From Bog-756 sp963745955 (GTDB lineage: Bacteria; Actinomycetota; Acidimicrobiia; Acidimicrobiales; RAAP-2): 64,000 nucleotides of DNA. Position numbers and translations under genes: made by a program. The stretch is taken from the NCBI GenBank assembly GCA_963745955.1, contig CAVUZI010000008.1, positions 62,001 through 126,000 of the forward strand. The letters are read 5' to 3'. This document shows positions 26,595-35,845 of this stretch, one piece after another (positions within the stretch are counted from its first letter, which is position 1; each line of letters begins with the position of its first letter). The notes under the pieces were generated by a model. That model saw only the letters and a program-made list of their open reading frames with translations. It searched no databases and was not told where the DNA came from.

Positions 26595-26742
26595 GTCCCC
26601 TCTCCGGGCGGACGGGGCTGGCGCCGTCTGCGGATCAATTCCGGCCCTCTGGTCCGGATCCCGGTGGTGGAAGGGTGGAATTCCTCGGGGTGGCGTCGAA
26701 ATTCCGGTTGAAGACAGCGACTCCGGGGTAAGAAGCACACCT

Positions 26743-26946
26743 ATGGATCACCATGAACCGATGCCAGTTCCCCCGCTGTCGTCCGATGATGGCAGTTGTG
26801 CCCCATGGTTTCTCTGCACGTGTGGAAGATCAGGGGACGGCGACATCGCGGTCCACCTGCTCGAGGTGGCCGAAGTCGACCTGTTGCACGGCAAGGCCGG
26901 AGCCGGGCTCGAGCTCGCGTCCGTGGCTGCCGGCCCGCTTCGTTGA
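26743..26946 (+). CDS. Weak candidate small protein
   Basis: ATG 26743 opens a 67-aa frame (MDHHEPMPVPPLSSDDGSCA, then a CXC and HLLEVAEVDLLHGKAGAGLE) that is more acidic and hydrophobic than the surrounding frames. No good ribosome site and no family; it could be chance. Confidence 0.2.
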   Translation: MDHHEPMPVPPLSSDDGSCAPWFLCTCGRSGDGDIAVHLLEVAEVDLLHGKAGAGLELASVAAGPLR

Positions 26947-27031
26947 GCAGGCCCATCACCAGGTGATGGCGATTTCGGTCGCAGCACGGGCCGGGTTCAG
27001 GATCGGGTCCGAATGAGGGGATTCTCGGAGT

Positions 27032-28457
27032 TCATCGTGCCGCTCTATCCGTCGCTTGCGTGAATGCCGCACGGACGGCCGCACGATCCGCTGCGTCGTC
27101 GGGCTCGACGACATCGCCCGCCCCGAGGTCCCACGCCTCGGCCAGCGTGTCGAAGTCGCACCCGTGGAGCACCGCAGCCGCCTGGACGGCTGCGCCGGCG
27201 GCCACCAGGTCGGTCTCCGACGGCACGATCACCGGAGAGCCCAGGAGGTCCGCCACGATCTGCCGGTACGCAGCGCTCCGGGCCCCACCTCCGACGAGGA
27301 ACACCCGCTGTCCGCTCGTCCGATCACCCGTGACCAGGGAGTCGACGCCCGCCAAGGAGGTTGCAGACCACCCCTTCCACGGCGGCCCTGGCCAGGTTGG
27401 CCGCGGATACGTCGTTCCTGATGCCGACCAGTGTGCCGGTCGCCGCCGGTCGGTTCGGTGTTCGCTCCCCGTCGAAATGAGGAACGAGTACCAAACCGCC
27501 GGCACCGGCAGGCGCTGACAGCGCCAGTGCATCGAACTCCTCGAGGGTGACGCCGAGGAGCCGAGCCACCGAGTCGGTCACCTTGGTGGCGTTGAGGGTG
27601 CAGACGAGGGGGAGGAACCGGCCGGTGGCGTCGGCGAACCCGGCCACCGTCCCGGAAGGATCAGCACGTGGTTCCTCGGTGACCGTGCAGGCCACTCCGC
27701 TCGTTCCGAAGCTGAGGGAGAGGTCGCCGGGACGCAGGCCGAGGCCCAGGGCACCGGCCATGTTGTCGCCCGTCCCCGGCCCGACGGTCGACCCGGCATC
27801 TCCCCACTTCCCGGCTGTGGCCCTGGGGCCGAGCACCACCGGGAGCATGGAGTCCCAGTCGACGCCGTCGTCCACCAGGCTCAGCAGGTCAGATCGATAG
27901 CGACCCTCCGCCGGTGACCAGTAGCCGGTTCCGGAGGCATCTCCCCGGTCCGTCGTCATTTCTCCGGTCAGCCGAAAGGTGAGCCAGTCGTGGGGGAGGA
28001 GCACAGAGCTCATGCGGCGGAACGATTCGGGCTCGCAGCGCCGCAGCCAGCGAAGCTTGCTGATGGTGAAGCTGGCCAGGGGAACGCTTCCACACGCTTG
28101 CGCCCATGCGCCTGCCCCGCCCGGGAGCTCATCCAGAAGCTCCTGCGCGTCCGACGCCGACTCGGTGTCGTTCCACAACTTGGCGGGGCGCACGACGTCC
28201 CCGTGACCGTCGAGGATGACGGCACCGTGCTGTTGTGCGGCAAACGATATGGCGGCAGGCCGGATGCCATTCATGCCGGCCATGGCACCGGCCCGGGAGA
28301 ACGCCACCTCCCAGGCGTGGGGGTCCTGCTCGCTGCGGGGTGGTGTGGTCGGGGGATGAGGGGCCCGTCCCGAGGCAACGAGCGCGCCGGAGTCGGCATC
28401 GCGGACATGGACCTTGCACGACGTCGTCGAGGAGTCGACGCCGACGACCAGTGGCAC
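27032..28457 (-). CDS. xylB: Xylulokinase (frameshifted near 27350)
   Basis: FGGY-family kinase phosphorylating D-xylulose at O5. N-terminal half: VVGVDSSTTSCKVHVRDADS; ISFAAQQHGAVILDGHGDV; LPHDWLTFRLTGEMTTDRGD (catalytic D in SGTGYW region). C-terminal half: SFGTSGVACTVTEE, NATKVTDSVARLLGV, then after a one-base frame change near 27350, VFLVGGGARSAAYRQIVADL and VPSETDLVAAGAAVQAAAVL. The change is one extra base inside CCTTGGCGGGC; both parts are otherwise intact and similarity continues. GTG start at 28457 overlaps the xylA stop (TAG/GTG), giving coupling. It may be a real break or a sequence error. Confidence 0.85.
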
Positions 28458-29615
28458 TACCGCACCCCGAGCAGCAGCTCCGTCACCAGCTGGTCGAGGC
28501 GTTCATGGCCGTAGCCCTGAGAGGCGAGCGCATCCTCGTCATAGGAGCCCTTTGCGGATATCGGCAAGCCCACCACCCGATGCGGTCCTCTCGTCCAGAT
28601 CGGAGACCTTGGCCACACGCAGGGCATCCTGGATCTCTCTGTCCTCCCCGAAGCGGCGGACCTTCTCCGCCAGAATCAGGTAGGTGCGGATGCAGCCCCG
28701 GGCAAACTCCCAGACACCGGCGGTGTCCTCGGTCCGGTAGGGGTGCGCATCGAAGTGCCTCATGCCGTCCCAGCGGGCGTCCTCGAGCACCTTCACCAGG
28801 TAGAAGGCGTCCCGGATCCCCTCGGAGCCGAAGCGGAAATCCTGGTCGAACTTCCCGATCCGCTGGGCATTGAGATCGATGTGGAAGAGCTTCTTGTGCC
28901 ACAGGACCTGCGCCACGGCGTGGGAGAAGGACAGGCCGCTCATCGTCTCGTGGGCGAACTCGGGATTGACCCCCACCATGTCCGGCCATTCCAATGCTCC
29001 GATGAAGGCCAGGACGTGCCCGACCGTCGGAAGAAAGATATCCCCTCGAGGTTCGTTCGGCTTGGGCTCCATGGCGATGCGCATGGTCAGACCCTGATCG
29101 CGGATGTACTCGCAGCAGAGGTCCACTGCCTCCTTGTATCGATCCAGTGCGGCCCGGACATCCTTGGCCGCATCGGCCTCGACTCCCTCTCGACCCCCCC
29201 ACAGCACGAAGACCTCGGCGCCGAACTCGGCGCCGAGATCGATCGCCTCGCACGCCTTTCTGATGGCGAATCGGCGAATCCGCGGATCATTGGCTGTGAA
29301 TGCGCCCTCTTTGAAGATCGGTCGGGAAAAGAGGTTGGTCGTGACCATCGGGACCTTCAGCCCCGTCTCGTCGAGCGCCTGGGTGAAGCGCTTGAGAACG
29401 ACCTGCCGCTCGGCCGCCGAGGACCCGTAGGGCACGAGGTCGTCGTCGTGGAAGCTCACGCCGTAGGCGCCCAGCTCGGCCAGGTGATGCACGATAACCA
29501 CGGGATCGAGCGGCGCTCGGACCTCATGACCGAACGGGTCACGACCCGGATTGCCGACGGTCCAGAGTCCGAACGTGAAATGGTGTTCGGGCGTTGGTGC
29601 CAATGGATCGCTCAT
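28457..29615 (-). CDS. xylA: Xylose isomerase (frameshift near the C-terminus)
   Basis: Isomerises D-xylose to D-xylulose. TFGLWTVGNPGRDPFG, GVSFHDDDLVPYGSS (with catalytic His), MVTTNLFSRPIFKEGAFTAN, VLWGGREGVE, MEPKPNEPRGDIFLPT, HIDLNAQRIGKFDQD and FDAHPYRTEDTAGVWEF carry the metal-binding and catalytic residues of the actinobacterial type. The frame stops at 28539, but SYDEDALASQGYGHERLDQL, the normal xylA tail, continues in another frame to TAG at 28457-28459. An extra base in the TTT run at 28551-28553 explains it. The true stop would then overlap the xylB GTG by one base. GGAGGAACC precedes the ATG. Confidence 0.88.
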
Positions 29616-29843
29616 GAAGGTTCCTCCCGAACCCCGGCGTCGGTCCTCGACTCGATCGAGCCCGAGTGGGGACCTGGTGGTGGACCGATGCTAACGCTCT
29701 GTCCGGGCACCATGACGGGGATGGACGTTGTTCACGCCACCACTCCCACACTGCCGGCGCGAGGCCCGTGTAGGCCCGGCTTCTGTCCGTCTCGGTGCGG
29801 CGCAGGGATCGCCGTCTCGTTGCACCGGGCTACGAGTGCGCCC

Positions 29844-31052
29844 TCAGGTCGGGGGTGCCGGCAAGCCGTTTGCTCTGGCCACCGCGCCGTACCACGATGC
29901 GCTGGGCTTGGGATGCCTGGCGAAGGTCGTGTGATCGACACTGTGGAGGCCGAACCTGGGTGCAAATCCGTTCGACCATTCGAAGTTGTCGAGCAGGCTC
30001 CAGACGAAGTACCCGCGAATGTCCACGCCGTCATCGAGGGCGCGCCGGACGCCCCGAAGAGCCTCGGAGATGTAGGCAATGCGCTCGGTGTCGTCCTCGG
30101 TGGCGATCCCACTCTCGGTCAGGAGGACGGGGAGCCCGGATACTGCCGAGGCCCGCCGGGCACAGTGTTCAACTCCTTGCGGCCAGTACTCATAACCCAT
30201 TTGGGTGACAGGGACTCCGGGTTCGTTGGGGGCTTGGCCTTCCGGTCCGAAGTGCACCCGCGAATAGCACTGGACCCCGATGAAGTCGTCACCCTCGGAT
30301 CCCCGCATGAACCGGTCCTCGAGAATCTCCTGGGCGGCTTCGAGTACTTCCTCTCCGCCCGGGTCGGCCACCATCTCGTCCATCGACAGCGTCAGGCCCA
30401 CGGGATAGCTCCCCGGGCCGGATCGAAGGGTGTCGACGGCGAGCCGATGTGCCCGAACGATGGTCTCGTTCACGGCGAGATGTCGGACAAAGTCGTCTTT
30501 CACCCCTGGCGGAGACGACCCGAGGGCGTAGCCCATGACGCCGATGAGGTTGAGCTCGTTGATCGTGCAGGCCCAACCGATCAGATCCCCGAGATGGGCT
30601 GCCGCCCGAGAGACGAAACGGGCGAAGACATCGGCAGCGTCCGCAGCCTCCCACCCTCCTCGATCGGCCAGCCAGGTCGGGGTCGTGAAGTGATGGAACG
30701 TCACGACCGGGGAGATGCCGCGCTCGCGGCAGGCCGCACAGATGCGGCGGTAGTAGTCGAGCGCAGCGATGGAGAACTCGCCCTCGGCGGGCTCGATGCG
30801 ACTCCACTCGAGGGAGAACCGATACGCCTGGAGCCCCATGTCCGCGACGAGCTGGACATCTTCGGCCCATCGGTGGAGCGAATCACAGGCGTCGCCGCTC
30901 GACTCGGCACATCCCGAATTGGGATTGTGCTCCCAGGCCCACCAGTCATTGTTGACGTTGCCGCCCTCTATCTGGTGGGCCGCGGTCGCCGTGCCCCAGA
31001 CAAAGCCCTCGGGGAAGCTGATCTCAGGTCGCTCGGCATCGGTTCCATCCAC
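29844..31052 (-). CDS. GH1 family beta-glycosidase
   Basis: A 402-aa retaining beta-glycosidase. FPEGFVWGTATAAHQIEG is the GH1 N-terminal signature; INEL (acid/base Glu ~166) and LTESG (nucleophile Glu ~313) are the catalytic pair, while YFVWSLLDNFEWSNGFAPRF is the usual aglycone-loop region. It is about 50 residues shorter than typical 450-aa enzymes. No signal peptide, so cytoplasmic. It is encoded upstream of xylAB on the same strand with a ~230-bp gap; processing of imported glucosides or xylosides is a reasonable inference. Confidence 0.9.
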   Translation of the reverse strand: MDGTDAERPEISFPEGFVWGTATAAHQIEGGNVNNDWWAWEHNPNSGCAESSGDACDSLHRWAEDVQLVADMGLQAYRFSLEWSRIEPAEGEFSIAALDYYRRICAACRERGISPVVTFHHFTTPTWLADRGGWEAADAADVFARFVSRAAAHLGDLIGWACTINELNLIGVMGYALGSSPPGVKDDFVRHLAVNETIVRAHRLAVDTLRSGPGSYPVGLTLSMDEMVADPGGEEVLEAAQEILEDRFMRGSEGDDFIGVQCYSRVHFGPEGQAPNEPGVPVTQMGYEYWPQGVEHCARRASAVSGLPVLLTESGIATEDDTERIAYISEALRGVRRALDDGVDIRGYFVWSLLDNFEWSNGFAPRFGLHSVDHTTFARHPKPSASWYGAVARANGLPAPPT

Positions 31053-31225
31053 GGCCGGTCACTGTACCTTCTCGGTCGTCGGCCGAAGAAGGTGGCTGGG
31101 AGAACCAACCGGCCACGGGCTCGAGGGCTTCCCTCGTGACCACCCTGAACTGCTGAAATGCGACAAGGCGCGGGACAAGGCTTCAGGGATGGCGCTTCGG
31201 TGGGCCTCGACGCGCCGACCAGGCG

Positions 31226-32029
31226 TCAGGAGACGGTGACTGTCGTGGCAAAGACCAACGTCGTGATCAGATCTGTGGACGTGTCGATGAGCTCGATCTG
31301 GACGGGCGCGTCCGGCCCGGTGCCCAAGAGCCTGCTCCGGGTGCGCACCGGGCCCACCTCCGTCCTCCTGAGATATCGGAGGTCGAGGTCGGTCACCACG
31401 ACGGGCGACTCGAAACGTGTCGCCATGAGGTCTTCGGCCGCGGCTTCGGCCAGAAGTGCGACCATCGCGCCCTGCAGCGTCCCCGCGGGATTGCGGAGCT
31501 CCGGGGTGACGTCGACCTGCACCACGCCCTCCGCCGCATCGACCACCCTGATGCCGGCTTCCTCGCGGAGCGGTCGAGCGAGCGTGCCGGGATCGCGGAA
31601 GATCGAAGGGATCTGCCCGAGCGGCACGTTCGGCTTTGGCGGGTCGGTCGCCTTGCGGGGGATGTTCACGAAGCCGATGGCACCGGTGGCGATCGGCGCC
31701 CCTTCGTCGGTTCTGAGCTCGACCAGGCTGGTGGCCGATCGCCGGCCCTGGCGCAGGATCGTGCTGGTGGCATCGATGCGCTCGGGCGCGGGTATCGGCC
31801 GCATCCGGACCGACATGTCCGAGGTGAGCGTCCACACGCCGGGGTCCCGATCCAGGGGGATCCCCGCCACCACATCGATGACGAACGAGAGGACACTTGC
31901 CCGCACGATGCCGTGGTGCAGCGTCTCCCGCTGCGGCCTGAGCTCGAGGATGAGCTGATCGTCCTCGAACCGCGCCGCAACCCCGAGCCGGCTTGGGACG
32001 GAGAGCCCCGGCCCCGAAATGTCTGTCAT
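31226..32029 (-). CDS. Double hotdog acyl-CoA thioesterase-like protein (PaaI type)
   Basis: A 267-aa protein made of two hotdog units. First: HHGIVRASVLSFVIDVVAGI and MRPIPAPERIDATSTILRQG. Second: LRNPAGTLQGAMVALLAEAA, where NPxGTLQGAMVALLAEAA is the PaaI/YbgC-like helix signature, and VVVTDLDLRYLRRTEVGPVR. ATG 32029 has GGAGACC upstream. Hydrolysis of a CoA thioester is likely; the substrate is unknown. The pairing of two hotdog units in one chain corresponds to the dimer of single-domain enzymes. Confidence 0.8.
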   Translation of the reverse strand: MTDISGPGLSVPSRLGVAARFEDDQLILELRPQRETLHHGIVRASVLSFVIDVVAGIPLDRDPGVWTLTSDMSVRMRPIPAPERIDATSTILRQGRRSATSLVELRTDEGAPIATGAIGFVNIPRKATDPPKPNVPLGQIPSIFRDPGTLARPLREEAGIRVVDAAEGVVQVDVTPELRNPAGTLQGAMVALLAEAAAEDLMATRFESPVVVTDLDLRYLRRTEVGPVRTRSRLLGTGPDAPVQIELIDTSTDLITTLVFATTVTVS

Positions 32030-32179
32030 GTGGTCTCCAGAATCGGCATGAGGCCCCGATGCTAACGGCGATGGACCCGCTGCCCTCTCCTCTTCGGCGC
32101 TCGCCGGAGGACCGGTCAGGCCGTCGGGGCCAGACCGGCCGATCGCAGTCCCACGTCCATTCCTCTGGGCAGTGGGGCG

Positions 32180-32758
32180 TCAGTTCTCCATCAAACGAAG
32201 AGCGATCCGTCTTCCGCGACCTTGCTTCAGGGCGAGAGCGATCCAGAGCTGGAACAGGGCATCGATGATCGCCTCCTGGTCCTCGCCGACGTACACGGGA
32301 CGCAGACCCACGCCTTCGATGACCTCCTCCACCAGCCGACGGTCATCCTCGGGAGCCGAAAAGAACATGTCCGCTCTCCCTTCGGAAAAGACGGGGTCGG
32401 CGAAGTTCTCACCGCCGAGCGTGTTGAACGCACGGGCATAGCGGACGGTGGACGGCAGCATGGTGCGACTGTTGGCGACCGGTTCTCCCATCCGATTGGT
32501 GGCGTCGATGACGAGCTTGCCGGCAAGATCCTCCCCGTACCGGGACGAAAGGTCGTCGACCGCCGCACCGGGAATGGCCAGGATGATGACGTCCGACCCG
32601 GAGATCGCGTCACCGATGGAGGCGATGCGTGCGCCGGGTATCGCCACCTGTTCGTCACCGGGGTGTCGGGAGCCGAACGTGACGTGGTTCCCGGAGTCTG
32701 TGAGTGCCCGTCCGAGAGTCGTACCGATGAATCCGGTCCCGATGACTGTCAGGTCCAC
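32180..32758 (-). CDS. NADPH/F420-dependent oxidoreductase-like protein
   Basis: A 192-aa Rossmann protein. MDLTVIGTGFIGTTLGRALT is the GxGxxG nucleotide loop, and GSRHPG with a basic residue after strand 2 points to NADP(H). SDVIILAIPGAAVDDL and KLVIDATNRMG are the next two strands; MFFSAPEDDRRLVEEVIEGV is the C-terminal part. It matches the family of NADPH-dependent F420 reductase (Fno)-like and related proteins. GTG start at 32758, preceded by GAGGAG. Its exact reaction cannot be read from the sequence, and a non-F420 family member is possible. Confidence 0.8.
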   Translation of the reverse strand: MDLTVIGTGFIGTTLGRALTDSGNHVTFGSRHPGDEQVAIPGARIASIGDAISGSDVIILAIPGAAVDDLSSRYGEDLAGKLVIDATNRMGEPVANSRTMLPSTVRYARAFNTLGGENFADPVFSEGRADMFFSAPEDDRRLVEEVIEGVGLRPVYVGEDQEAIIDALFQLWIALALKQGRGRRIALRLMEN

Positions 32759-32778
32759 GGGGCTCTCCTCTCAACTCC

Positions 32779-33699
32779 TCAGTTCGGGCTGCTGTCGGCC
32801 GCATCCATGCTCATGGCCCGGGTGGTATCGCGCCGGGCGATGGTGTGGTCGAAGTCCTCCACCGTGACGATCTTGCCGGCCCGGTTCGGGTACGGTTCGG
32901 GGTAGTCGGCCACCCGGACGCGTCCGGTGGGCCGGTAGCGGCCGCTGTCGATGGCCTCGCGAGGCACGTACGGGTCCCTCCCCATGCTGCGGAAGAGCCG
33001 GGCGGTGGGCTCCCAGATCGAGGTCCGCTCGTGCCATCGCAGCCGATCCAGCTTGCGCAGAATGATGAGGAGCGTGACCAGCGTGCCCGCCATGAGGCCG
33101 GCGACCAGGGCGCCCCACAGGGTCCCCCCGGGCAACACCGCGATGAGGGCCATGAGCAACAGGAGCAGGAGCAGGAGTCCGGTCCATTCGATCGGCGAGA
33201 GGGACTGGCCGCTGGCCGCCTCTATCAGTGCCCGGTTCGACCCCATGTCGATGCAGATCTCAACTGCTTCCTTGTAGACGATCTCCTGTTGTGGGGTGCA
33301 CGGTTCGAGGGAGATGACAGCTTGTGTGAGCGCGAGATGGGAAGGTGTCGACAGATAATTGTCCACCAGCCGGTAGTCGATCTGGTCGGTCAGCTGATGG
33401 TCGATGAGGTCGCGGATGGTGGAGCGCACATCCTCTGGGAAGACCTCCATCAGATTATGGATTGCCAGCAAGGAGGCGTTCCCCTTGCTCACGAGGTCCT
33501 GCACCAGGGCCAGCCGCTCACGTGTGCGGACGATCGTGAAGGCCAGGAGAATTCCGAAGAGGAAGCTGGCGATGCTGGCGAGCGCGACGTCCACCCGGAC
33601 GTCGCCCCTCTTCGACCCGATCAGGTACGAGGCAGCCGCCACGACGGCACCGCTGAGGACAGCGGGCCCAACGGCAGATTCGCCGTGGACGACGGACAT
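32779..33699 (-). CDS. Bestrophin/DUF4239-like membrane protein
   Basis: About 306 aa from ATG 33699 (MSVVHGESAVGP). Two N-terminal membrane helices (PAVLSGAVVAAASYLIG; VALASIASFLFGILLAFTIV) are followed by a helical cytoplasmic region (RTRERLALVQDLVSKGNASL) and two C-terminal helices (GLLLLLLLLMALIAVLPGGT; LVAGLMAGTLVTLLIILRKL). The TM-pair plus helical RTRERL core resembles DUF4239, related to bestrophin channels; the match is by pattern and not certain. The soluble C-terminal ~70 residues are charged. Its start codon has only a weak ribosome-binding site. Upstream (33700-34020) lies the divergent leader of the GGDEF gene. Confidence 0.6.
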   Translation of the reverse strand: MSVVHGESAVGPAVLSGAVVAAASYLIGSKRGDVRVDVALASIASFLFGILLAFTIVRTRERLALVQDLVSKGNASLLAIHNLMEVFPEDVRSTIRDLIDHQLTDQIDYRLVDNYLSTPSHLALTQAVISLEPCTPQQEIVYKEAVEICIDMGSNRALIEAASGQSLSPIEWTGLLLLLLLLMALIAVLPGGTLWGALVAGLMAGTLVTLLIILRKLDRLRWHERTSIWEPTARLFRSMGRDPYVPREAIDSGRYRPTGRVRVADYPEPYPNRAGKIVTVEDFDHTIARRDTTRAMSMDAADSSPN

Positions 33700-33906
33700 C
33701 ACTGCTGTTCGGGGACCTCGCTCCACCGGGCTCACGGTAGCCGTTCGTGGCCACCCTCTTGTCCCGCCTTCCGCACTTCTGTTCCGGTGTCGGGGCGCGG
33801 GAACTCCCACGATGCGCCGGAGGGGTCCGTCGTCGGCCGGTTCCGTGAGGAGAGTTCACACTGATGACACATTCAGGTGAATTCCCGATCGTCGGCATAC
33901 GCGGGA

Positions 33907-33951
33907 GCGGGGCAACCGGATCCCCGCCTGAGAAATCCGTCGCTGGCGACG
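33907..33951 (+). other. Structured leader upstream of the diguanylate cyclase gene
   Basis: GCGGGG (33907-33912) pairs with CCCCGC (33922-33927), and CGTCGC (33938-33943) pairs with GCGACG (33946-33951); GAGAAA separates them and UAAAGCCCGAACCC follows. The pattern of conserved A-rich joints and hairpins resembles a c-di-GMP-type aptamer only loosely; no riboswitch family is established from sequence alone. Confidence 0.3.
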
Positions 33952-34020
33952 AAAACCGTAAAGCCCGAACCCGAGTTGGTCGATGTGACAAGGAGACGAT
34001 ACTGGTGAAGGGCAGGTGCC

Positions 34021-35124
34021 ATGGATTCGAACGACGTGAACCTGCTCGACGGCGCGCTGCGCGGGGACGCGGATCAGGTCGCATGGCGGAGCTTCTGGCT
34101 CACCCACATTCGCATCGGCTTCGGCATCTTCCTGGCCGAGACATTCGTCGTCGTCGGCTATCTGGCCCTGACACCCGATGGCCCACATCGCGGCATCCTC
34201 TGGGTGGTGGTCGGCATATGGCTCTTTCTGGCCCTCATCGGCATGGCCGTGGCGCCCACCGTGGCGTCGAAGCCGTGGTGTGCCACCTATTCCGTGACGT
34301 GGACGGCACTGTCCGCCTTCGGGGTCGGCGCCGTGGCCATGCTCGACCTCGGCTTGAACAGCCCTCTCCTCGTCCTGCTCTTCCTTCCCTTGATCTTCGG
34401 CACCCTCATGTTCACACCGAAGGCGGCGGCCATCTGTGGTCTTTCCACCATGGTGGCGGTGGCGCTCGTGCCCCTCGCCGATGGCCGCCTCGACAGCTCT
34501 CCGGGCCGTGCCTTTCTGCTTTTCGCAGCCCTCGCCGGCGCCTCGGCACTCACCGTTGCCGCCTCGGTCAATCGCACCCGGATCGAGCAGCATGGGACAC
34601 GCCTCCAGGCCGCGCTGGCTGACATGGCCTCCATCGACGAGCTCACGGGATGCGCCGTCCGGCGTGTCCTTCGCCAGCGGATGGAGGTGGAGATCGCCCG
34701 ATCAGTCCGCAATCGAAGCCCCCTCAGCCTCCTGATGATCGACGTGGATCAGTTCAAGGCGGTGAACGACGCCTACGGTCACGTCGTCGGTGACCATGTG
34801 CTGGCCAGCACCGGGTCCGTCCTTCGCCGGAACAGTCGATCCTTCGATCTCGCCAGTCGATTCGGTGGCGACGAATTCGCCCTCCTCCTTCCGGATACGG
34901 ACGTCGCCGGAGCCGCAGAGGTTGCCGAACGGATCCGTCAGGATCTGTCCGCCGCAGTCGAGGTTGCCGTGACCCTCAGTGTCGGCGTCGGCGGCCTCGA
35001 TCATTCGGCTCCCACCGTCGAGCACCTGTTGGACGATGCCGACTTCGCTCTGTATCAGGTCAAACGGGGTGGGCGGGATGCAATCGCGATTCGCAGTCCG
35101 GGCCATTCGTCGATCGCCCAATGA
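34021..35124 (+). CDS. Membrane diguanylate cyclase (GGDEF)
   Basis: A 367-aa protein that makes c-di-GMP. Residues ~30-190 hold five to six membrane helices as a sensory region (GFGIFLAETFVVVGYLAL; LWVVVGIWLFLALIGMAV; LLVLLFLPLIFGTLMF), then a coiled helix and the GGDEF domain. IDELTG, DVDQFKAVNDAYGHVVGD (helix and substrate site) and RFGGDEFALLLPD (GGDEF at 282-286) are intact, and RSFD five residues upstream is a canonical inhibitory site (RxxD). No EAL domain. So an active, product-inhibited cyclase is predicted, gated by an unknown membrane signal. Confidence 0.92.
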   Translation: MDSNDVNLLDGALRGDADQVAWRSFWLTHIRIGFGIFLAETFVVVGYLALTPDGPHRGILWVVVGIWLFLALIGMAVAPTVASKPWCATYSVTWTALSAFGVGAVAMLDLGLNSPLLVLLFLPLIFGTLMFTPKAAAICGLSTMVAVALVPLADGRLDSSPGRAFLLFAALAGASALTVAASVNRTRIEQHGTRLQAALADMASIDELTGCAVRRVLRQRMEVEIARSVRNRSPLSLLMIDVDQFKAVNDAYGHVVGDHVLASTGSVLRRNSRSFDLASRFGGDEFALLLPDTDVAGAAEVAERIRQDLSAAVEVAVTLSVGVGGLDHSAPTVEHLLDDADFALYQVKRGGRDAIAIRSPGHSSIAQ

Positions 35125-35214
35125 GTATCCGTCGATCACCGGACGACCGGGGGATCCGCCGCTGACAGACGGGGGAACGACGACGTCCCGGTACGCCCCG
35201 GCCGGCTGAGATCT

Positions 35215-35254
35215 TTGCCTCCGGACAAAATGGATCTATAGTCACTAGTACTAT
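35215..35254 (+). promoter_or_regulatory. Promoter and operator of the GntR gene, leaderless start
   Basis: TTGCCT (35215-35220), a 16-bp spacer and TATAGT (35237-35242) form a good promoter. ATAGT (35238-35242) and ACTAT (35250-35254) form an inverted repeat that overlaps the -10 and the ATG (35253). Without a ribosome-binding site and with the ATG about 10 bases after the -10, the mRNA is likely leaderless and self-regulated. Confidence 0.6.
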
Positions 35255-35633
35255 GCACCTGCTCCAGATCGACCGTACGGGACCGATTCCCCTGCACGAC
35301 CAAGTTGCCGCCGACATCCGTCGGGCCATCGCCGACGGTGAGGCTGCTCCCGGCGATCGCCTGCCCCTGGTCAAAGACATCGCCGCCGTCCTGGGTGTGA
35401 ACAAGAACACTGTCCTGCGGGCCATGCACATCCTCCGGGACGAAGGGCTCCTGGAGTTCCGCCGCGGTCGGGGGATCACCGTCGTGGGCACCCCTGAGCA
35501 AAGCGCCGTGCTCCGCAAGGTCAACGAGCTGGTCGACTTCGCCCGACACCACGGGTATGGCACCGACGAGGTGATCGAGATGATCAAGGGCATGGCGTCT
35601 GCGACCTCCCGGACGGAAGGAGGGGTTGCATGA
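35253..35633 (+). CDS. GntR-family regulator (YtrA-like)
   Basis: A 126-aa protein with an N-terminal winged helix (HDQVAADIRRAIADGEAAPG, then LPLVKDIAAVLGVNKNTVLR) and a short C-terminal helical tail (RKVNELVDFARHHGYGTDEV), which is the YtrA subfamily architecture. Such regulators normally sit in front of ABC-transporter genes. Here a 50-aa frame and a DUF1003-like gene follow instead. It should bind the inverted repeat over its own start as a dimer. The stop overlaps the next short frame (ATGA). Confidence 0.85.
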   Translation: MHLLQIDRTGPIPLHDQVAADIRRAIADGEAAPGDRLPLVKDIAAVLGVNKNTVLRAMHILRDEGLLEFRRGRGITVVGTPEQSAVLRKVNELVDFARHHGYGTDEVIEMIKGMASATSRTEGGVA

Positions 35634-35782
35634 CAGTGCCCGTGCCACCCCCCGACACGTCGGCAACAACCAACGAGCAGGTTGTCCGATTGACCGGATC
35701 GCCCGGTCGTGATCGCGTCGACGGACGCTCCCCGCGGAGCACCGGGAGACCGTCCCCGGCTGCTCGGTGGCCCCTCCGGTAG
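35630..35782 (+). CDS. Possible 50-aa protein coupled to GntR
   Basis: ATG 35630 overlaps the GntR stop in an ATGA; it reads MTVPVPPPDTSATTNEQVVR and ends with a Arg/Pro-rich tail. Position and coupling fit the second gene of a YtrA-type operon (usually a membrane protein or ABC part), but the length and absence of membrane segments suggest a truncated or degenerate gene. Confidence 0.3.
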   Translation: MTVPVPPPDTSATTNEQVVRLTGSPGRDRVDGRSPRSTGRPSPAARWPLR

Positions 35783-35845
35783 CTGTGGGTCAGCGGCATC
35801 CCTCCGGCACAGTGAGATGCTTTGCAGACCCAGCAAGGAGGAACG

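Larger units (their letters stand above)
26030..27031. other. 1-kb region without a convincing gene
   Basis: I see no tRNA or mobile element here. It holds one strong hairpin (26562-26594, listed separately) and one weak 67-aa candidate at 26743-26946 (listed separately). Frames across the rest are rich in Arg/Pro/Ser and lack codon order. Likely intergenic or decayed sequence. Confidence 0.5.

Noticed and set aside
26117..26740. Several frames on both strands in the gene-poor stretch
   Set aside because: Overlapping Arg/Pro/Ser-rich frames without ribosome sites or codon order; listed only as a gap with one weak candidate.
28743..31139. A 798-codon open frame on the plus strand
   Set aside because: It is antisense to xylA and the GH1 gene, has Arg/Gly/Asp-rich composition and no family text; typical mirror frame in high-GC DNA.
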